A stretch of 64,000 nt of DNA from Bartonella sp. DB5-6 (GCF_000278115.1 NZ_JH725116.1:30517-94516); one strand, 5' to 3'; positions 9,100 to 16,721 are shown, counted from the stretch's first letter. Translations and numbers: made by a program. Notes: a model not told the origin generated them from the letters alone.

Positions 9100-9944
9100 T
9101 TGGTCTTTTCTCCAGTTGATATGGCGTTATAGTCATCAACGTGTGCGCTACGGTAAACTTCTGCATCACCGTAAACTTTTGCTTCTCCGTAAATTTCTGC
9201 CTTATCGTAAACACGTGCTTCATCGTAAACGCGTGCATCATTGTAAACTTTTGCACGCCCATGAACATGTGCATTGCCAAAAACCAAGGCATCACCAAAA
9301 ACCTTGGCATAACCATAAACCTCTGCATTATGGGAAACGCATGCATTACCGTAAACTTCTGCATGATCATAAATTTTAGCATCACCATAAATCCTTGCAC
9401 TATCGCACACATCTCCGTCTTTAACTTTTGCATTGCCATAAACTTCTGCCTTATCGGAAACATATGCATAACCGTAAACATGTGCATTTTCTAAAACTGT
9501 TGCATAATCGTAAACGCGTGCATTACCGTAAACCTCTGCCTTATCGTAAACACGTGCTTCATCGAAAACGCGTGCACAATCGTAAACTTCTGCCCTACCG
9601 TAAACGCATGCATCACCGTAAACTTTTGCTTCTCCATAAATTTCTGCACGACCGTAAACGCGCGCTTCATCGTAAACGCGTGCGCTCTCGTAAACATGTG
9701 CATTATCGGAAACTTTTGCTTCATCGAAAACAAGTGCATTGCCATAAACACGGGCATCTCCAAAAACACAAGCCTTATACCAAATCCAACAATTGCCCTC
9801 ATGGGATAAGTTGCCTTCATGCTCTATAAGACCGCCTAGGTCGTCTGCTTTAATACCACCAAAGTCTCGTAAGGCACGAATGCGGTGGAGAGTTTTGCCA
9901 TCAACCTCAGTTGTTTCATCAGTAAGTTCATATTTCTTTTCCAT
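9096..9944 (-). CDS. Hexapeptide-repeat phage protein, paralogue B (longest copy)
   Basis: 282 residues with the same N-terminal module ('LHRIRALRDFGGIKADDLGG', 'GNCWIWYKA') followed by about 33 six-residue units rich in VYG, VYD and A, ending 'STGEKTK'. It has about twice as many units as paralogue A, so repeat number is variable within the family. It starts at an ATG with AAGGAAA upstream, and a leader element copy lies at 9973-9988. Its last codons overlap the start of paralogue A, so the two are translationally coupled. It is transcribed after the YqaJ terminator, so it may have its own promoter. Confidence 0.8.
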   Translation of the reverse strand: MEKKYELTDETTEVDGKTLHRIRALRDFGGIKADDLGGLIEHEGNLSHEGNCWIWYKACVFGDARVYGNALVFDEAKVSDNAHVYESARVYDEARVYGRAEIYGEAKVYGDACVYGRAEVYDCARVFDEARVYDKAEVYGNARVYDYATVLENAHVYGYAYVSDKAEVYGNAKVKDGDVCDSARIYGDAKIYDHAEVYGNACVSHNAEVYGYAKVFGDALVFGNAHVHGRAKVYNDARVYDEARVYDKAEIYGEAKVYGDAEVYRSAHVDDYNAISTGEKTK

Positions 9945-9972
9945 GGTCTATTTCCTTGATTTGCGTACAATC

Positions 9973-9988
9973 CACCCGTAGCGTGAAT
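9973..9988. promoter_or_regulatory. Shared leader element, copy 2
   Basis: CACCCGTAGCGTGAAT, differing at one base from the matching part of copy 1, about 29-44 bases upstream of the start of paralogue B. The neighbouring TTAAAAGTT block is also shared. Confidence 0.45.
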
Positions 9989-10020
9989 CATGCATTACTT
10001 AAAAGTTATTAGGAAAGGGC

Positions 10021-10048
10021 GGGGGTGCTGGGAGGAGAGAGCACCCCC
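10021..10048 (-). terminator. Rho-independent terminator after the recombination genes
   Basis: GGGGGTGCT and AGCACCCCC form a perfect 9-bp GC-rich stem just after the stop codon of the YqaJ-type gene, reading on the minus strand, with a pyrimidine-rich tract following. It probably ends the transcript from the repressor-proximal side of the early left block. Confidence 0.7.
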
Positions 10049-10054
10049 ATAGGT

Positions 10055-10678
10055 TTAAGCAGCTTTTGCCAAAATCTTTTGCATCTCTTGTTCTATTTCC
10101 CCTAAAAAAATCTCGACCGCTTTATTGATCTCTTCAATGTGTTTCTCATCACGGTTGACGCGTTTGATTTTCATTCTCAAACCAGTAGATCTGCCTACAA
10201 AGTTTGGATTATAGCTAATAAAATGACACCATTTGCGTCCTGTACACGCCATTTGGAATTGCATTTGTGCGTGATATTCAGGCTTGATTTCGCCATCCAT
10301 AAAAAAGCGAAGATGGGTCGTTGATCGTGGGCATTTGACTTCAACTAAACCGTCCTCTCCAATGAACCCATCAGGACTAGCCCCCGCCATTTCTATTTTG
10401 GGGTGTTGGATAAACCCGCATTTTGTAACATTGGTGTCATAAATGAATTCATATTCTTTCAGTGCATTCTCTTCATGTTCAATGCCCCATTGCATAGCCG
10501 CTGTTGTATAAGATTGGCTTATTTCTCCTGTTAAGCGCTCTGTCATGAGTTTCATTTTGTAATCTTCATATTTGCTTGTGGGCAATCCTTTGGCTGTCTT
10601 ACTGAGTACGTTGTAAACGTTTGAAGCAGTGACTTTACCCAAGCGCGCTTGAAACCACTCTGCTGTTCTTTGTTCCAT
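10055..10678 (-). CDS. YqaJ-family viral recombinase (lambda-exonuclease-like)
   Basis: 207 residues. 'EQRTAEWFQARLGKVTAS' at the N-terminus is the YqaJ opening motif; 'GASPDGFIG' (Asp) and 'GLVEVKCPRS' (Glu-x-Lys) supply the metal-binding nuclease residues of the PD-(D/E)xK fold. Such enzymes chew one strand of double-stranded ends so that an annealing protein can load. The ERF-type annealing protein gene is adjacent, with one base between its stop and this start, so together they form a Red-like recombination pair for phage DNA. Confidence 0.92.
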   Translation of the reverse strand: MEQRTAEWFQARLGKVTASNVYNVLSKTAKGLPTSKYEDYKMKLMTERLTGEISQSYTTAAMQWGIEHEENALKEYEFIYDTNVTKCGFIQHPKIEMAGASPDGFIGEDGLVEVKCPRSTTHLRFFMDGEIKPEYHAQMQFQMACTGRKWCHFISYNPNFVGRSTGLRMKIKRVNRDEKHIEEINKAVEIFLGEIEQEMQKILAKAA

Positions 10679-10679
10679 C

Positions 10680-11438
10680 TCACACCGCCGTTTGTTGTTG
10701 TGTTGGTGCCATTTGCTTGTTTTGTTTATCTTTCAAAAGATGCAAAACGGTTTGTGCGCTCTGATCAGAGATATCATCAAGCTTTTCAACGTTTGCATAA
10801 GAAAGTATCTTTGCTTCTTCTGTTTGCGTTTGTACTATAAGTCTTCTGATTTCATTGATCTGGCGCGGCAAAGCAGGTTTAGTCGGCATATTTCCATCTG
10901 TATCGTCTTCTTTGCTTGCTACATTAAGAAGCATGCCTAACAGGTATCTTCGTGCGTAGGTAAGTGTAGAACCAACGGATTGTATGCTATTTTTAGAGCC
11001 TGTACCGTCAATGGGAAATGTTCCATCTGTTGAGATTTCATTGCCTGAAGGATGAGACAGTGTCATTTCTATGGTAATGTTTTTTTCTGTTTGATGCTTA
11101 ATATGAGAAAACAAAGCAAAGTTGTGTTTTGCAAGTGTGTCCTTTACAGCATCAATATACTGATCAAGCGTAGCGTATTTGCTGTTTGTATGGTTATTCT
11201 TAGCAGTTTTTTCAATCTTTTGATATTCCGTTTGCATAGCGGAAAGATCAGAGACAAAGCTTTGATAGTTTTGCCGTTCTATTTCTTTTTCTCTTAAAGC
11301 AAGAAGACGCTCTAAGCGGTCCATGTCGACGTCATTTTCTAAGGCTCTGTTTAAAATGCGTTCCATAGCAGTTGGCTTGACTTCACAATCATTCGTTTTT
11401 TCCACTAATTCCGTTTGCATGGTACTTAGTTCACTCAT
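10680..11438 (-). CDS. erf: ERF-family single-strand annealing protein
   Basis: About 252 residues from the ATG at 11438, chosen because GGAGG lies 8 bases upstream; an ATG at 11468 would add ten residues without a good ribosome site. 'QNYQSFVSDLSAMQTEYQKIEK', 'YATLDQYIDAVKDTLAKHNF' and 'SVGSTLTYARRYLLGMLLNV' are the hallmark ERF-domain segments. The family, named after P22 Erf, anneals complementary single strands during phage recombination. The C-terminal third is helical and variable. It is co-transcribed with the downstream YqaJ nuclease and carries leader element copy 3 upstream. Confidence 0.92.
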   Translation of the reverse strand: MSELSTMQTELVEKTNDCEVKPTAMERILNRALENDVDMDRLERLLALREKEIERQNYQSFVSDLSAMQTEYQKIEKTAKNNHTNSKYATLDQYIDAVKDTLAKHNFALFSHIKHQTEKNITIEMTLSHPSGNEISTDGTFPIDGTGSKNSIQSVGSTLTYARRYLLGMLLNVASKEDDTDGNMPTKPALPRQINEIRRLIVQTQTEEAKILSYANVEKLDDISDQSAQTVLHLLKDKQNKQMAPTQQQTAV

Positions 11439-11464
11439 CTTGATTTCCTCCATTTGCGCGCAAC

Positions 11465-11480
11465 TCACCCGTGGCGTGAA
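11465..11480. promoter_or_regulatory. Shared leader element, copy 3
   Basis: TCACCCGTGGCGTGAA, identical to the matching part of copy 1, 27-42 bases upstream of the ERF start. The block running to 11562, including the 3' hairpin at 11522-11540, closely matches 8459-8577. Confidence 0.5.
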
Positions 11481-11521
11481 ACACGCTTGTGTTTAAAAGT
11501 TGTTTGTGTGGTTAGAAACGG

Positions 11522-11540
11522 CTTATAGAGATACTATAAG
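11522..11540 (-). repeat. Conserved 3' hairpin after repeat-protein gene (copy 2)
   Basis: Identical to the 19-base hairpin at 8519-8537, here after the stop of the 11559-11966 gene. Between stop and hairpin lies a leftover of a repeat-protein start (ATGAAAAATACGAAC), as in copy 1. Confidence 0.6.
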
Positions 11541-11558
11541 ATTAGTCGTTCGTATTTT

Positions 11559-11966
11559 TCATCTGGTCTTTTCTCCAGTTGAGATGAGGTCAGTAGCATC
11601 AACATGCCCATAAGCACCTGCATCATTGCCAATGCATACAGCATCGCAGTTACCAAAAACACGTACATCACCGTAAACTTCTGTATATCCATAAAAATGT
11701 ATACCCTCGTAAACTTCTGCATTACCAAAAACATGAGCATTATCAGAAATTTGTGCATCATCATAAACACGGGCACCTTCATAAACCCATGCATTATCAC
11801 CAACCCAGCAATCCCCTTCGTGACTTAAATTGCCCTCATGCTCTATAAACCCCCCTAGATCGCCTTTCTCGACGTTTCCAAAGTCTCGTAAGGCGCGAAT
11901 GCGGTGGAGAGTTCTGCCATTAACTTCGATTGTTGCGTCTGTCAGTTCGTATTTCTTTTTTATCAT
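11559..11966 (-). CDS. Hexapeptide-repeat phage protein, paralogue C (short copy)
   Basis: 135 residues with the family N-terminus ('LHRIRALRDFGNVEKGDLGG', 'GDCWVGDNAWVY'), about ten six-residue units and the shared 'STGEKTR' end. A GAGGAGG ribosome site precedes the ATG at 11966. It begins 12 bases after the antirepressor stop, so it is in the same leftward transcript. Some units near the end ('GNCDAVCIGNDAGAYG') have decayed from the consensus. Function unknown. Confidence 0.78.
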   Translation of the reverse strand: MIKKKYELTDATIEVNGRTLHRIRALRDFGNVEKGDLGGFIEHEGNLSHEGDCWVGDNAWVYEGARVYDDAQISDNAHVFGNAEVYEGIHFYGYTEVYGDVRVFGNCDAVCIGNDAGAYGHVDATDLISTGEKTR

Positions 11967-11978
11967 AATAACCTCCTC

Positions 11979-12707
11979 TTAATGCATGCTTTGTCTTTTA
12001 AGCTCTTGAGACAGCACACCAATTCCTTTTGCTGTGATTTTTGCGCAAGGAATGACTTTTTCTATTCCACTTGCGGTTTGAAGTGTGATGGTTGGACAAT
12101 CCATAAGTTTCTTTTGGATTTTGTCTTGATAAGGAAGCAAATTTCCACCTGCTGCTCGTCTGTAAACCCAACCTTTTTGCTGTAAGAAGAGAATGAACTG
12201 TTTTGGTTGCATCTCTAGTATTTTAGCAGCTTCTGTAAGACCGAAGAGTCCGTCATGACGCTGTAAGCTTTCAAGAGCCATTGCCTTTGGTTTTAAATTT
12301 GCAATAATGTTATCTTTTTGTTCATTTTCATTTTTGAGATACGTTAAAACACCAAGCATAACTTGAGGGCTTGAGTAGTCGATTTGTGGTATTACTGCTT
12401 GCTTTTCCAATTCTTGCCAGCGGTCAATTATTTTTGCTCGTAATGTCATGTTGTAACCAGACACGAGAATTAAACATTCACGCTTGGGGAGATGATAGCA
12501 GTTTTGAGATTTGCCTTGTTTATCTAAATAGGTGCCCCCAAATTTGGGGAGACCTCCTTCAGTGTATAATTCTTCAAGTATTTTTTTAATATCACGCATG
12601 ACATGGTCATGTCTTTTACCGCATAACTCTGCAATTTCACGACTAGACATGGTTGGAACAGTTGTGTTTTGAAAATTGTTTTCAGATATTGTAATAAAGT
12701 TTCGCAT
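11979..12707 (-). CDS. Rha-type / KilAC-domain phage antirepressor
   Basis: About 242 residues from the ATG at 12707, preceded by AAGGGGG; the longer frame to 12734 overlaps the upstream gene more and lacks a ribosome site. The N-terminal half has the pRha pattern '[21 protein letters not shown]' and '[16 protein letters not shown]'. The C-terminal half resembles the phage antirepressor (KilAC/ANT) domain: '[33 protein letters not shown]'. Proteins with this make-up bind DNA or repressor to switch phage development. It sits between another antirepressor-type gene and repeat paralogue C on the leftward early transcript. Confidence 0.9.
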   Translation of the reverse strand: MRNFITISENNFQNTTVPTMSSREIAELCGKRHDHVMRDIKKILEELYTEGGLPKFGGTYLDKQGKSQNCYHLPKRECLILVSGYNMTLRAKIIDRWQELEKQAVIPQIDYSSPQVMLGVLTYLKNENEQKDNIIANLKPKAMALESLQRHDGLFGLTEAAKILEMQPKQFILFLQQKGWVYRRAAGGNLLPYQDKIQKKLMDCPTITLQTASGIEKVIPCAKITAKGIGVLSQELKRQSMH

Positions 12708-12721
12708 CATCACCCCCTTAA

Positions 12722-13084
12722 TTAAGAAAAACACAAGTTTTGGTATAATATTATGCCATAGTTTCTATGACGCTCTGCTTTAGCGATTTTCCTTGCTGCG
12801 TGAATTTTGAAGTAATGATTATCGGTTTTATATGTTTCTATTTCAGAGTTTGGACAAATCTTCTGTCTGTTCCATTCTTGTTTTGTAAAAACAAAATCCA
12901 TGCCTTCTTTTAGATCAAGCTTTTCAACACAATCATTAAACCAAGTGGAAAAATCTTGTTTCAAATGTAAGTGCCTATGCATTACATGGGCATTGACCAT
13001 TTGGACATAACCGATTTTGTTGTCTACCTCGTTTTCAGGCGTGAGATATCCTTCACTATGAATATGAGTATCATGTGTGGTCAT
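12722..13084 (-). CDS. AntA/AntB-family antirepressor (short form)
   Basis: 120 residues. '[37 protein letters not shown]' is the signature of the AntA/AntB antirepressor N-terminal domain. Only that domain is present, with a basic '[18 protein letters not shown]' tail, so it lacks the C-terminal partner domain found in longer members; the KilAC domain needed for that role is in the next gene. A terminator-like hairpin at 13118-13139 separates it from the gene upstream. Confidence 0.85.
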   Translation of the reverse strand: MTTHDTHIHSEGYLTPENEVDNKIGYVQMVNAHVMHRHLHLKQDFSTWFNDCVEKLDLKEGMDFVFTKQEWNRQKICPNSEIETYKTDNHYFKIHAARKIAKAERHRNYGIILYQNLCFS

Positions 13085-13117
13085 AAGTTTACTCTAATCA
13101 ATTATTGATGGGAAAAG

Positions 13118-13139
13118 AGGGCGCATTTAAAAGCGCCCT
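13118..13139 (-). terminator. Hairpin terminator between 13149 gene and AntA/AntB gene
   Basis: AGGGCGC / GCGCCCT form a 7-bp stem with an 8-base loop; on the minus strand it is followed by CTTTT. It lies just after the 13149-13523 stop codon and could limit readthrough into the antirepressors. Confidence 0.6.
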
Positions 13140-13148
13140 TAAGAATTT

Positions 13149-13523
13149 TTAAAGCACATCACATGGACGCAAGCGGTGTTGCTGTTCATAAGAACCATAC
13201 ATTGCGTCATCATATTCGCGCTGTTTTATATCGTCTAAAAAAAAACCGTATGCTGCGCTATGTTCAATAAATTCGTGAGGTATTTTTCCATTAAAACACT
13301 GTTCTTCACGTTCTCTAAGATAAAGTTCTGCAATATCTTCAGAGATATCTTCGCAACTTTTCTCAGAAGGATTCACACGAAAGATTTGTACGGTATCATC
13401 TGCTTCATCAACAATCTCTAAAACTTGGTTTTCATCAAGTGGACCTGACTCTCCAATGTGTTGATTATCACCGTAGACAACTAATAAAATTTCATTGGAA
13501 TTAATAAGAATTGGCTTATCCAT
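13149..13523 (-). CDS. Hypothetical acidic early phage protein under a repressor-type operator
   Basis: 124 residues, strongly acidic, with no recognised domain. A GGAGGAG ribosome site precedes the ATG. About 60 bases upstream (13580-13598) lies a 19-base operator identical to the one in the Cro-side promoter, so this gene is probably repressed in the lysogen and expressed early on induction. Its place, first on the leftward transcript after the repressor gene, parallels lambda N or early accessory genes; function cannot be assigned. Confidence 0.68.
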   Translation of the reverse strand: MDKPILINSNEILLVVYGDNQHIGESGPLDENQVLEIVDEADDTVQIFRVNPSEKSCEDISEDIAELYLREREEQCFNGKIPHEFIEHSAAYGFFLDDIKQREYDDAMYGSYEQQHRLRPCDVL

Positions 13524-13579
13524 AATTTCTCCTCCCTAACGCCTCTTGGCAATTGTTTGTTTGCGGTTTGTATAATTAC

Positions 13580-13598
13580 TTATATAACTATAATTATA
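13580..13598. promoter_or_regulatory. Putative repressor operator, left copy
   Basis: TTATATAACTATAATTATA, identical over all 19 bases to 14351-14369. The core ATAACTATAATTAT is a near-perfect 14-bp palindrome, the size of 434/P22-type repressor sites. On the minus strand it overlaps a weak promoter (TTGCTT, about 18 bases, TTATAT) reading towards the 13149-13523 gene. Confidence 0.65.
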
Positions 13599-13680
13599 AA
13601 ATAGCAAGCAAAAAATTATAAAAAGTTATATTTTTTATAAAAATTATTATAATATCTTGCTGAATAAGAGGAGAGGATAA

Positions 13681-14298
13681 TTAGCGATAATTCCGAATCA
13701 TCTTGCTGTAAGAACTTATTGGCAAAATAGCAAATATCTCTCCAACCCACACAATTTTAACATTCTTAATGGGTAAGGCATTCCAAGAAAGCAGATCTAT
13801 TTCACCATTCATGCCCCTGCTAATCTGCTTTATATATCTTTTATTATCATGTGTTAAAATAACGGCTTCTTTGCCAAAAAAGGATTCTATAGTTTTAATT
13901 TGGCGCCGTCTTACGATAACCATATCTCCATCTTTATAAGCTGGAAGCATAGAGTCTCCTTTAACTTCAAAAGCAACCATATCATCAGGTAAAGCAAAAG
14001 GAATTTCTACTTGTTCAAGACCATCTTCAGGGATTTGTTCAAAGCTTGGATCTATCTGTGTTCCTGCTCCAATATAGCCCATAAGAGGAACAAAAGTTGT
14101 TAAGTGATTATCCCCTTTTAGTTCTTTATATAATTCTAAAATGGCATCTCGATTAGAGCCGCGTGGATCAGAATCTTTTAACCACTTAGACACTGAAGCT
14201 TGTGTTACGTTTAGCCGTTTGGCTACATCTTCTTGCGTTAAGTTAAACTCGGTCAAAATCTTTTTTAATGTGCTTATGATATTAGATTTATTACTCAT
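13681..14298 (-). CDS. LexA/CI-like phage repressor (HTH plus S24 peptidase)
   Basis: 205 residues. The helix-turn-helix is at about 20-42 ('TQEDVAKRLNVTQASVSKWL'). The C-terminal domain is an S24 self-cleaving peptidase: 'EVKGDSMLP' gives Ser116 and 'NKRYIKQI' gives Lys157; an Ala-Gly at 78-79 ('GYIGAGT') is the likely self-cleavage site. It should keep the prophage silent and be inactivated by RecA after DNA damage. It is transcribed divergently from the Cro-like gene, with 109 bases between, which hold the operator-promoter. Confidence 0.95.
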   Translation of the reverse strand: MSNKSNIISTLKKILTEFNLTQEDVAKRLNVTQASVSKWLKDSDPRGSNRDAILELYKELKGDNHLTTFVPLMGYIGAGTQIDPSFEQIPEDGLEQVEIPFALPDDMVAFEVKGDSMLPAYKDGDMVIVRRRQIKTIESFFGKEAVILTHDNKRYIKQISRGMNGEIDLLSWNALPIKNVKIVWVGEIFAILPISSYSKMIRNYR

Positions 14299-14344
14299 AC
14301 TTTTGCTTACCTTATTTTTTTATCGTTGATAAAGATAAATTTCC

Positions 14345-14373
14345 TTGACTTTATATAACTATAATTATATGAA
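14345..14373 (+). promoter_or_regulatory. Rightward early promoter with embedded operator
   Basis: TTGACT (14345-14350), a 17-base spacer and TATGAA (14368-14373). The 19-base operator TTATATAACTATAATTATA (14351-14369) fills the spacer, so repressor bound there would block RNA polymerase. It drives the Cro-like gene starting at 14408. Confidence 0.75.
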
Positions 14374-14407
14374 TAAAATAAGACGAAGCTGTAATTGGAG
14401 CTTGTAA

Positions 14408-14659
14408 ATGGATCAACGAGAAAACTTTAAGAATTTGACTAAGTCAATACGGGGCAAATTTAATTGGACACAATCAGAAATGGCAAAAATGCTTGGTGTA
14501 ACTCAAGCAGCTGTTTGCAAGTGGGAAAAAAGAGGATCTATCTCCGTAATAAATTATTTAAAGCTGCAAAAATTGAAAGATAGTTCTAGCTCTATGTCTG
14601 CTTTTATTGCTGCTCCTACAGACAATAACGAGCACCAGCAACACCATTCACACTCTTAA
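14408..14659 (+). CDS. Cro-like HTH regulator
   Basis: 83 residues with an XRE-type helix-turn-helix at about 20-42 ('TQSEMAKMLGVTQAAVCKWEKRG'). It is the first gene rightward from the operator region and divergent from the CI-like repressor, so by position it is the Cro-type repressor controlling the switch. The last 25 residues are Ser/His-rich and probably disordered. Ribosome site TTGGAG lies about 8 bases before the ATG. Confidence 0.85.
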   Translation: MDQRENFKNLTKSIRGKFNWTQSEMAKMLGVTQAAVCKWEKRGSISVINYLKLQKLKDSSSSMSAFIAAPTDNNEHQQHHSHS

Positions 14660-14747
14660 ATAGGCAAAAGAAAAGATCAAATTATAGATTACGCGTCATC
14701 ATGGAGCACATACTAACTAATACGTTACAGCTTAAGGGGGGATAATC

Positions 14748-15080
14748 ATGGTTTTTAAAGCACATAAGAATGATATTGGAAAACCACGTGTTGATCTTAT
14801 TCCACCACTTACGTTGCTTGATATTGGTCGTGTTTTGGAGTTTGGAGTAAACAAATACGGTGCGAGCAACTGGCGTCATGGCATGAATTGGAACCGTTTG
14901 TATGGAGCTGCTTTACGTCATTTATTAGCATGGTTCAGTGGAGAAGATAAGGACCTTGAAAGCGGATTACCACACTTAGCGCATGCAGCTTACTGTCTTC
15001 TTTTCTTAATGGAATGCGAAACACAACAGATTGGTTGTGATAACCGTCCAAAAGAAAGGCGGAAGTATCATGACCACTAA
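14748..15080 (+). CDS. dATP/dGTP diphosphohydrolase-like protein (MazG-related)
   Basis: 110 residues. 'GKPRVDLIPPLTLLDIGRVLEFGVNKYGASNWRHG' and 'LRHLLAWFSGEDKDLESGLPHLAHAAYCLLFLME' match the small all-alpha phage family annotated as dATP/dGTP diphosphohydrolase (MazZ/DUF5664-like); acidic residues in the second helix pair would bind the metal. It would hydrolyse purine dNTPs to adjust the nucleotide pool during phage replication. No PurZ-like gene is present, so there is no evidence for modified-base DNA here. Confidence 0.82.
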   Translation: MVFKAHKNDIGKPRVDLIPPLTLLDIGRVLEFGVNKYGASNWRHGMNWNRLYGAALRHLLAWFSGEDKDLESGLPHLAHAAYCLLFLMECETQQIGCDNRPKERRKYHDH

Positions 15081-15222
15081 CACACACACCATTCTTTGTC
15101 TTGATCTAGGCACCAAGACTGACTGGGCGATATGTTCCAAAGGACACGTGCCTAAAGACGACAACAAAGCAGATGCTTTAGCAATTTTATATTTAATAAA
15201 AGAAGGGGATGCGCATGTCTAA
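15070..15222 (+). pseudogene. RuvC-like resolvase with large internal deletion
   Basis: 50 residues from the ATG at 15070. The N-terminal half 'TILCLDLGTKTDWAICS' carries the first catalytic Asp of RuvC-type phage Holliday-junction nucleases. The C-terminal half 'KDDNKADALAILYLI' matches the final conserved helix (usually DxxEADAL), with Lys in place of Glu. Normal family members are about 150-160 residues, so roughly 100 residues, including the central Glu motif, are missing while the frame stays open. It cannot be an active nuclease. It overlaps the start of the next gene. Confidence 0.72.
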
Positions 15223-16315
15223 TGGTATGCCATGGATAAGATTCCATTTGTATGACTGGATAAGTGGCACAAATGGAATGACATCTGAACAACGGGGGGT
15301 TTATATAACCCTTCTCGTTTGCATGTATGAAAAAAAAGAACCACTAAAAACAGATTTTCAAACGCTTGCACGCGTTTGTCATTGTTCGCAGAAAAAATTT
15401 GCAGCTATTGTCGAATATCTCATAAGGAATAATAAACTTGTTGAGACAGATAATGGTTTGTGGAATACGCGTGTTGAAGAAGAGCTGAACGATTTTGCTG
15501 ATAAAAAAGAGCACATATCGCAAGTTCGTAGTGAGGCTGGTAAAAAAGGTGCACAAGCAAAAAATAATACAAAACAACATGTTAATAATTTTGCTGAAGC
15601 AAATGACAAGCAAAACGTTTTTTTTGCTGAAGCAAACGCTAAGCAAAATCAAGCTATAAAGAACCAGAATAAGAATATATATAAAAAAACTAAAACTATC
15701 GTTTTAGCAAAAAAAGAAATTGGTTCTGAAAATTTAGAAACAATCGATTTGGTTCAAGAGCCAACGGAGGTTGCTGCTGTTGACAGCCAATCAGAACAAA
15801 TCGAAACGGGTGTAGACAACCAACCTCCCATTCACGAGCAAGAGAATGTTCCCCAAAAAGCGAAGCGGATTAGGACCAAAGATGGTTTTCGCTTACCTGA
15901 GGATTTTGAACCTAATTTGCAATACGCAATCGATAAAGGCTTAACGCATGATGAGGCGCTGTTAGAATTCGAAAGATTTAAACTTCATTGGAAAGATAAC
16001 CCATGTCGAAATGCTAAAAAAAGTGATTGGCAAAAGGCTTGGTACAAGTGGGTTACACATCCCGAATATGGAATGCTAGCTAAGAAAAAAGCAAGATTAG
16101 AACAGGAGAAACAGTATGGAAAACAAACCAATTCCCAAACAGAACAACAGCGCGGGTGGAATTATCGCGTTGCACAGTACATGTCCGATATCAAAAATTC
16201 AGATAGTGCATACAAATTTCTCTTCGAGGATGACAACCGAACCACCATTCCTTTGGAAAGCGGGGCAAAAACCGTCGATTGCAGAAGCGGAGAGAGTTAC
16301 TTCATTAGTCAATGA
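15215..16315 (+). CDS. DUF1376/YdaU-like phage replication protein
   Basis: About 366 residues; the ATG at 15215 is preferred over 15209 because GAAGGGG is correctly spaced. 'MPWIRFHLYDWISGTNGMTSEQRGVYITLLVCMYEK' is the winged-helix DUF1376 opening found in phage replication-initiation proteins. After about 110 residues comes a repetitive, disordered Asn/Lys/Gln-rich linker, then 'FRLPEDFEPNLQYAIDKGLTHDEALLEFERFKLHWKDNPCRNAKKSDWQKAWYKWV', a DnaT-like C-terminal domain common in phage primosomal proteins. It likely helps load the host helicase at the phage origin. Confidence 0.85.
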   Translation: MSNGMPWIRFHLYDWISGTNGMTSEQRGVYITLLVCMYEKKEPLKTDFQTLARVCHCSQKKFAAIVEYLIRNNKLVETDNGLWNTRVEEELNDFADKKEHISQVRSEAGKKGAQAKNNTKQHVNNFAEANDKQNVFFAEANAKQNQAIKNQNKNIYKKTKTIVLAKKEIGSENLETIDLVQEPTEVAAVDSQSEQIETGVDNQPPIHEQENVPQKAKRIRTKDGFRLPEDFEPNLQYAIDKGLTHDEALLEFERFKLHWKDNPCRNAKKSDWQKAWYKWVTHPEYGMLAKKKARLEQEKQYGKQTNSQTEQQRGWNYRVAQYMSDIKNSDSAYKFLFEDDNRTTIPLESGAKTVDCRSGESYFISQ

Positions 16316-16721
16316 TGCGTTGAAAAAGCTTGAAAAAAAAGCGAGCGAAGAGGAAATCCAAACGACGTATCTTGTCCTTTCAAGTGGTCTCAAAAGCCAA
16401 TTAGGATCAGACGCAAAATCAACAGCGCTTGCGTATCTTTACGCTCTTGAAGGTGTGAGCAGCTGGGTATTGCAAACAGCAACAAAGAACGTTTTGAAAG
16501 GCAAAGCAGAGGGATTAAATGCAACCTTTATGCCCTCAACAGCAGATTTTTATCGTTATTGCGAAAAGCTTAAAAGCGATATTCGCTTTCGTGCAAATCG
16601 CCTTCTAAAGAACCTTGAAAAGCCTGAAAAGGGAACAAATCAAAAGGCGCCGATGCCATCAGAACGCATTGAAAAGCTTCAAAAAGAACTTGAAGAGATT
16701 TTAAAGGGCATTGAAGGATAA
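16116..16721 (+). CDS. Phage protein overlapping the replication gene, function unknown
   Basis: Up to 201 residues, beginning in a different frame 200 bases inside the preceding gene, with AGGAG seven bases before the ATG at 16116. An internal ATG at 16230 ('MTTEPPFLWKAGQKPSI') would give 163 residues and a smaller overlap but has a poor ribosome site. Two helical regions ('ERVTSLVNDALKKLEKKASEEEI' and the charged C-terminal coil) flank a conserved-looking core 'FMPSTADFYRYCEKL'. Position in the replication module suggests a helper or loader role, but no domain was recognised. Confidence 0.7.
   Translation: MENKPIPKQNNSAGGIIALHSTCPISKIQIVHTNFSSRMTTEPPFLWKAGQKPSIAEAERVTSLVNDALKKLEKKASEEEIQTTYLVLSSGLKSQLGSDAKSTALAYLYALEGVSSWVLQTATKNVLKGKAEGLNATFMPSTADFYRYCEKLKSDIRFRANRLLKNLEKPEKGTNQKAPMPSERIEKLQKELEEILKGIEG

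Noticed and set aside
8640-9829. Long ORFs antisense to, or in other frames of, the repeat genes
   Set aside because: They mirror the hexapeptide-repeat coding sequence, have biased composition (His/Arg/Lys or Met/Phe repeats) and no ribosome sites.
8557-9944. CRISPR-like or tandem DNA repeats of about 18 bases
   Set aside because: The periodicity comes from the codons of six-residue protein repeats; repeats are imperfect and without unique spacers or cas genes.
14748-15080. Sign of a Z-genome (2-aminoadenine) phage
   Set aside because: A MazZ-like pyrophosphohydrolase alone is common; no PurZ- or DatZ-like gene was seen.
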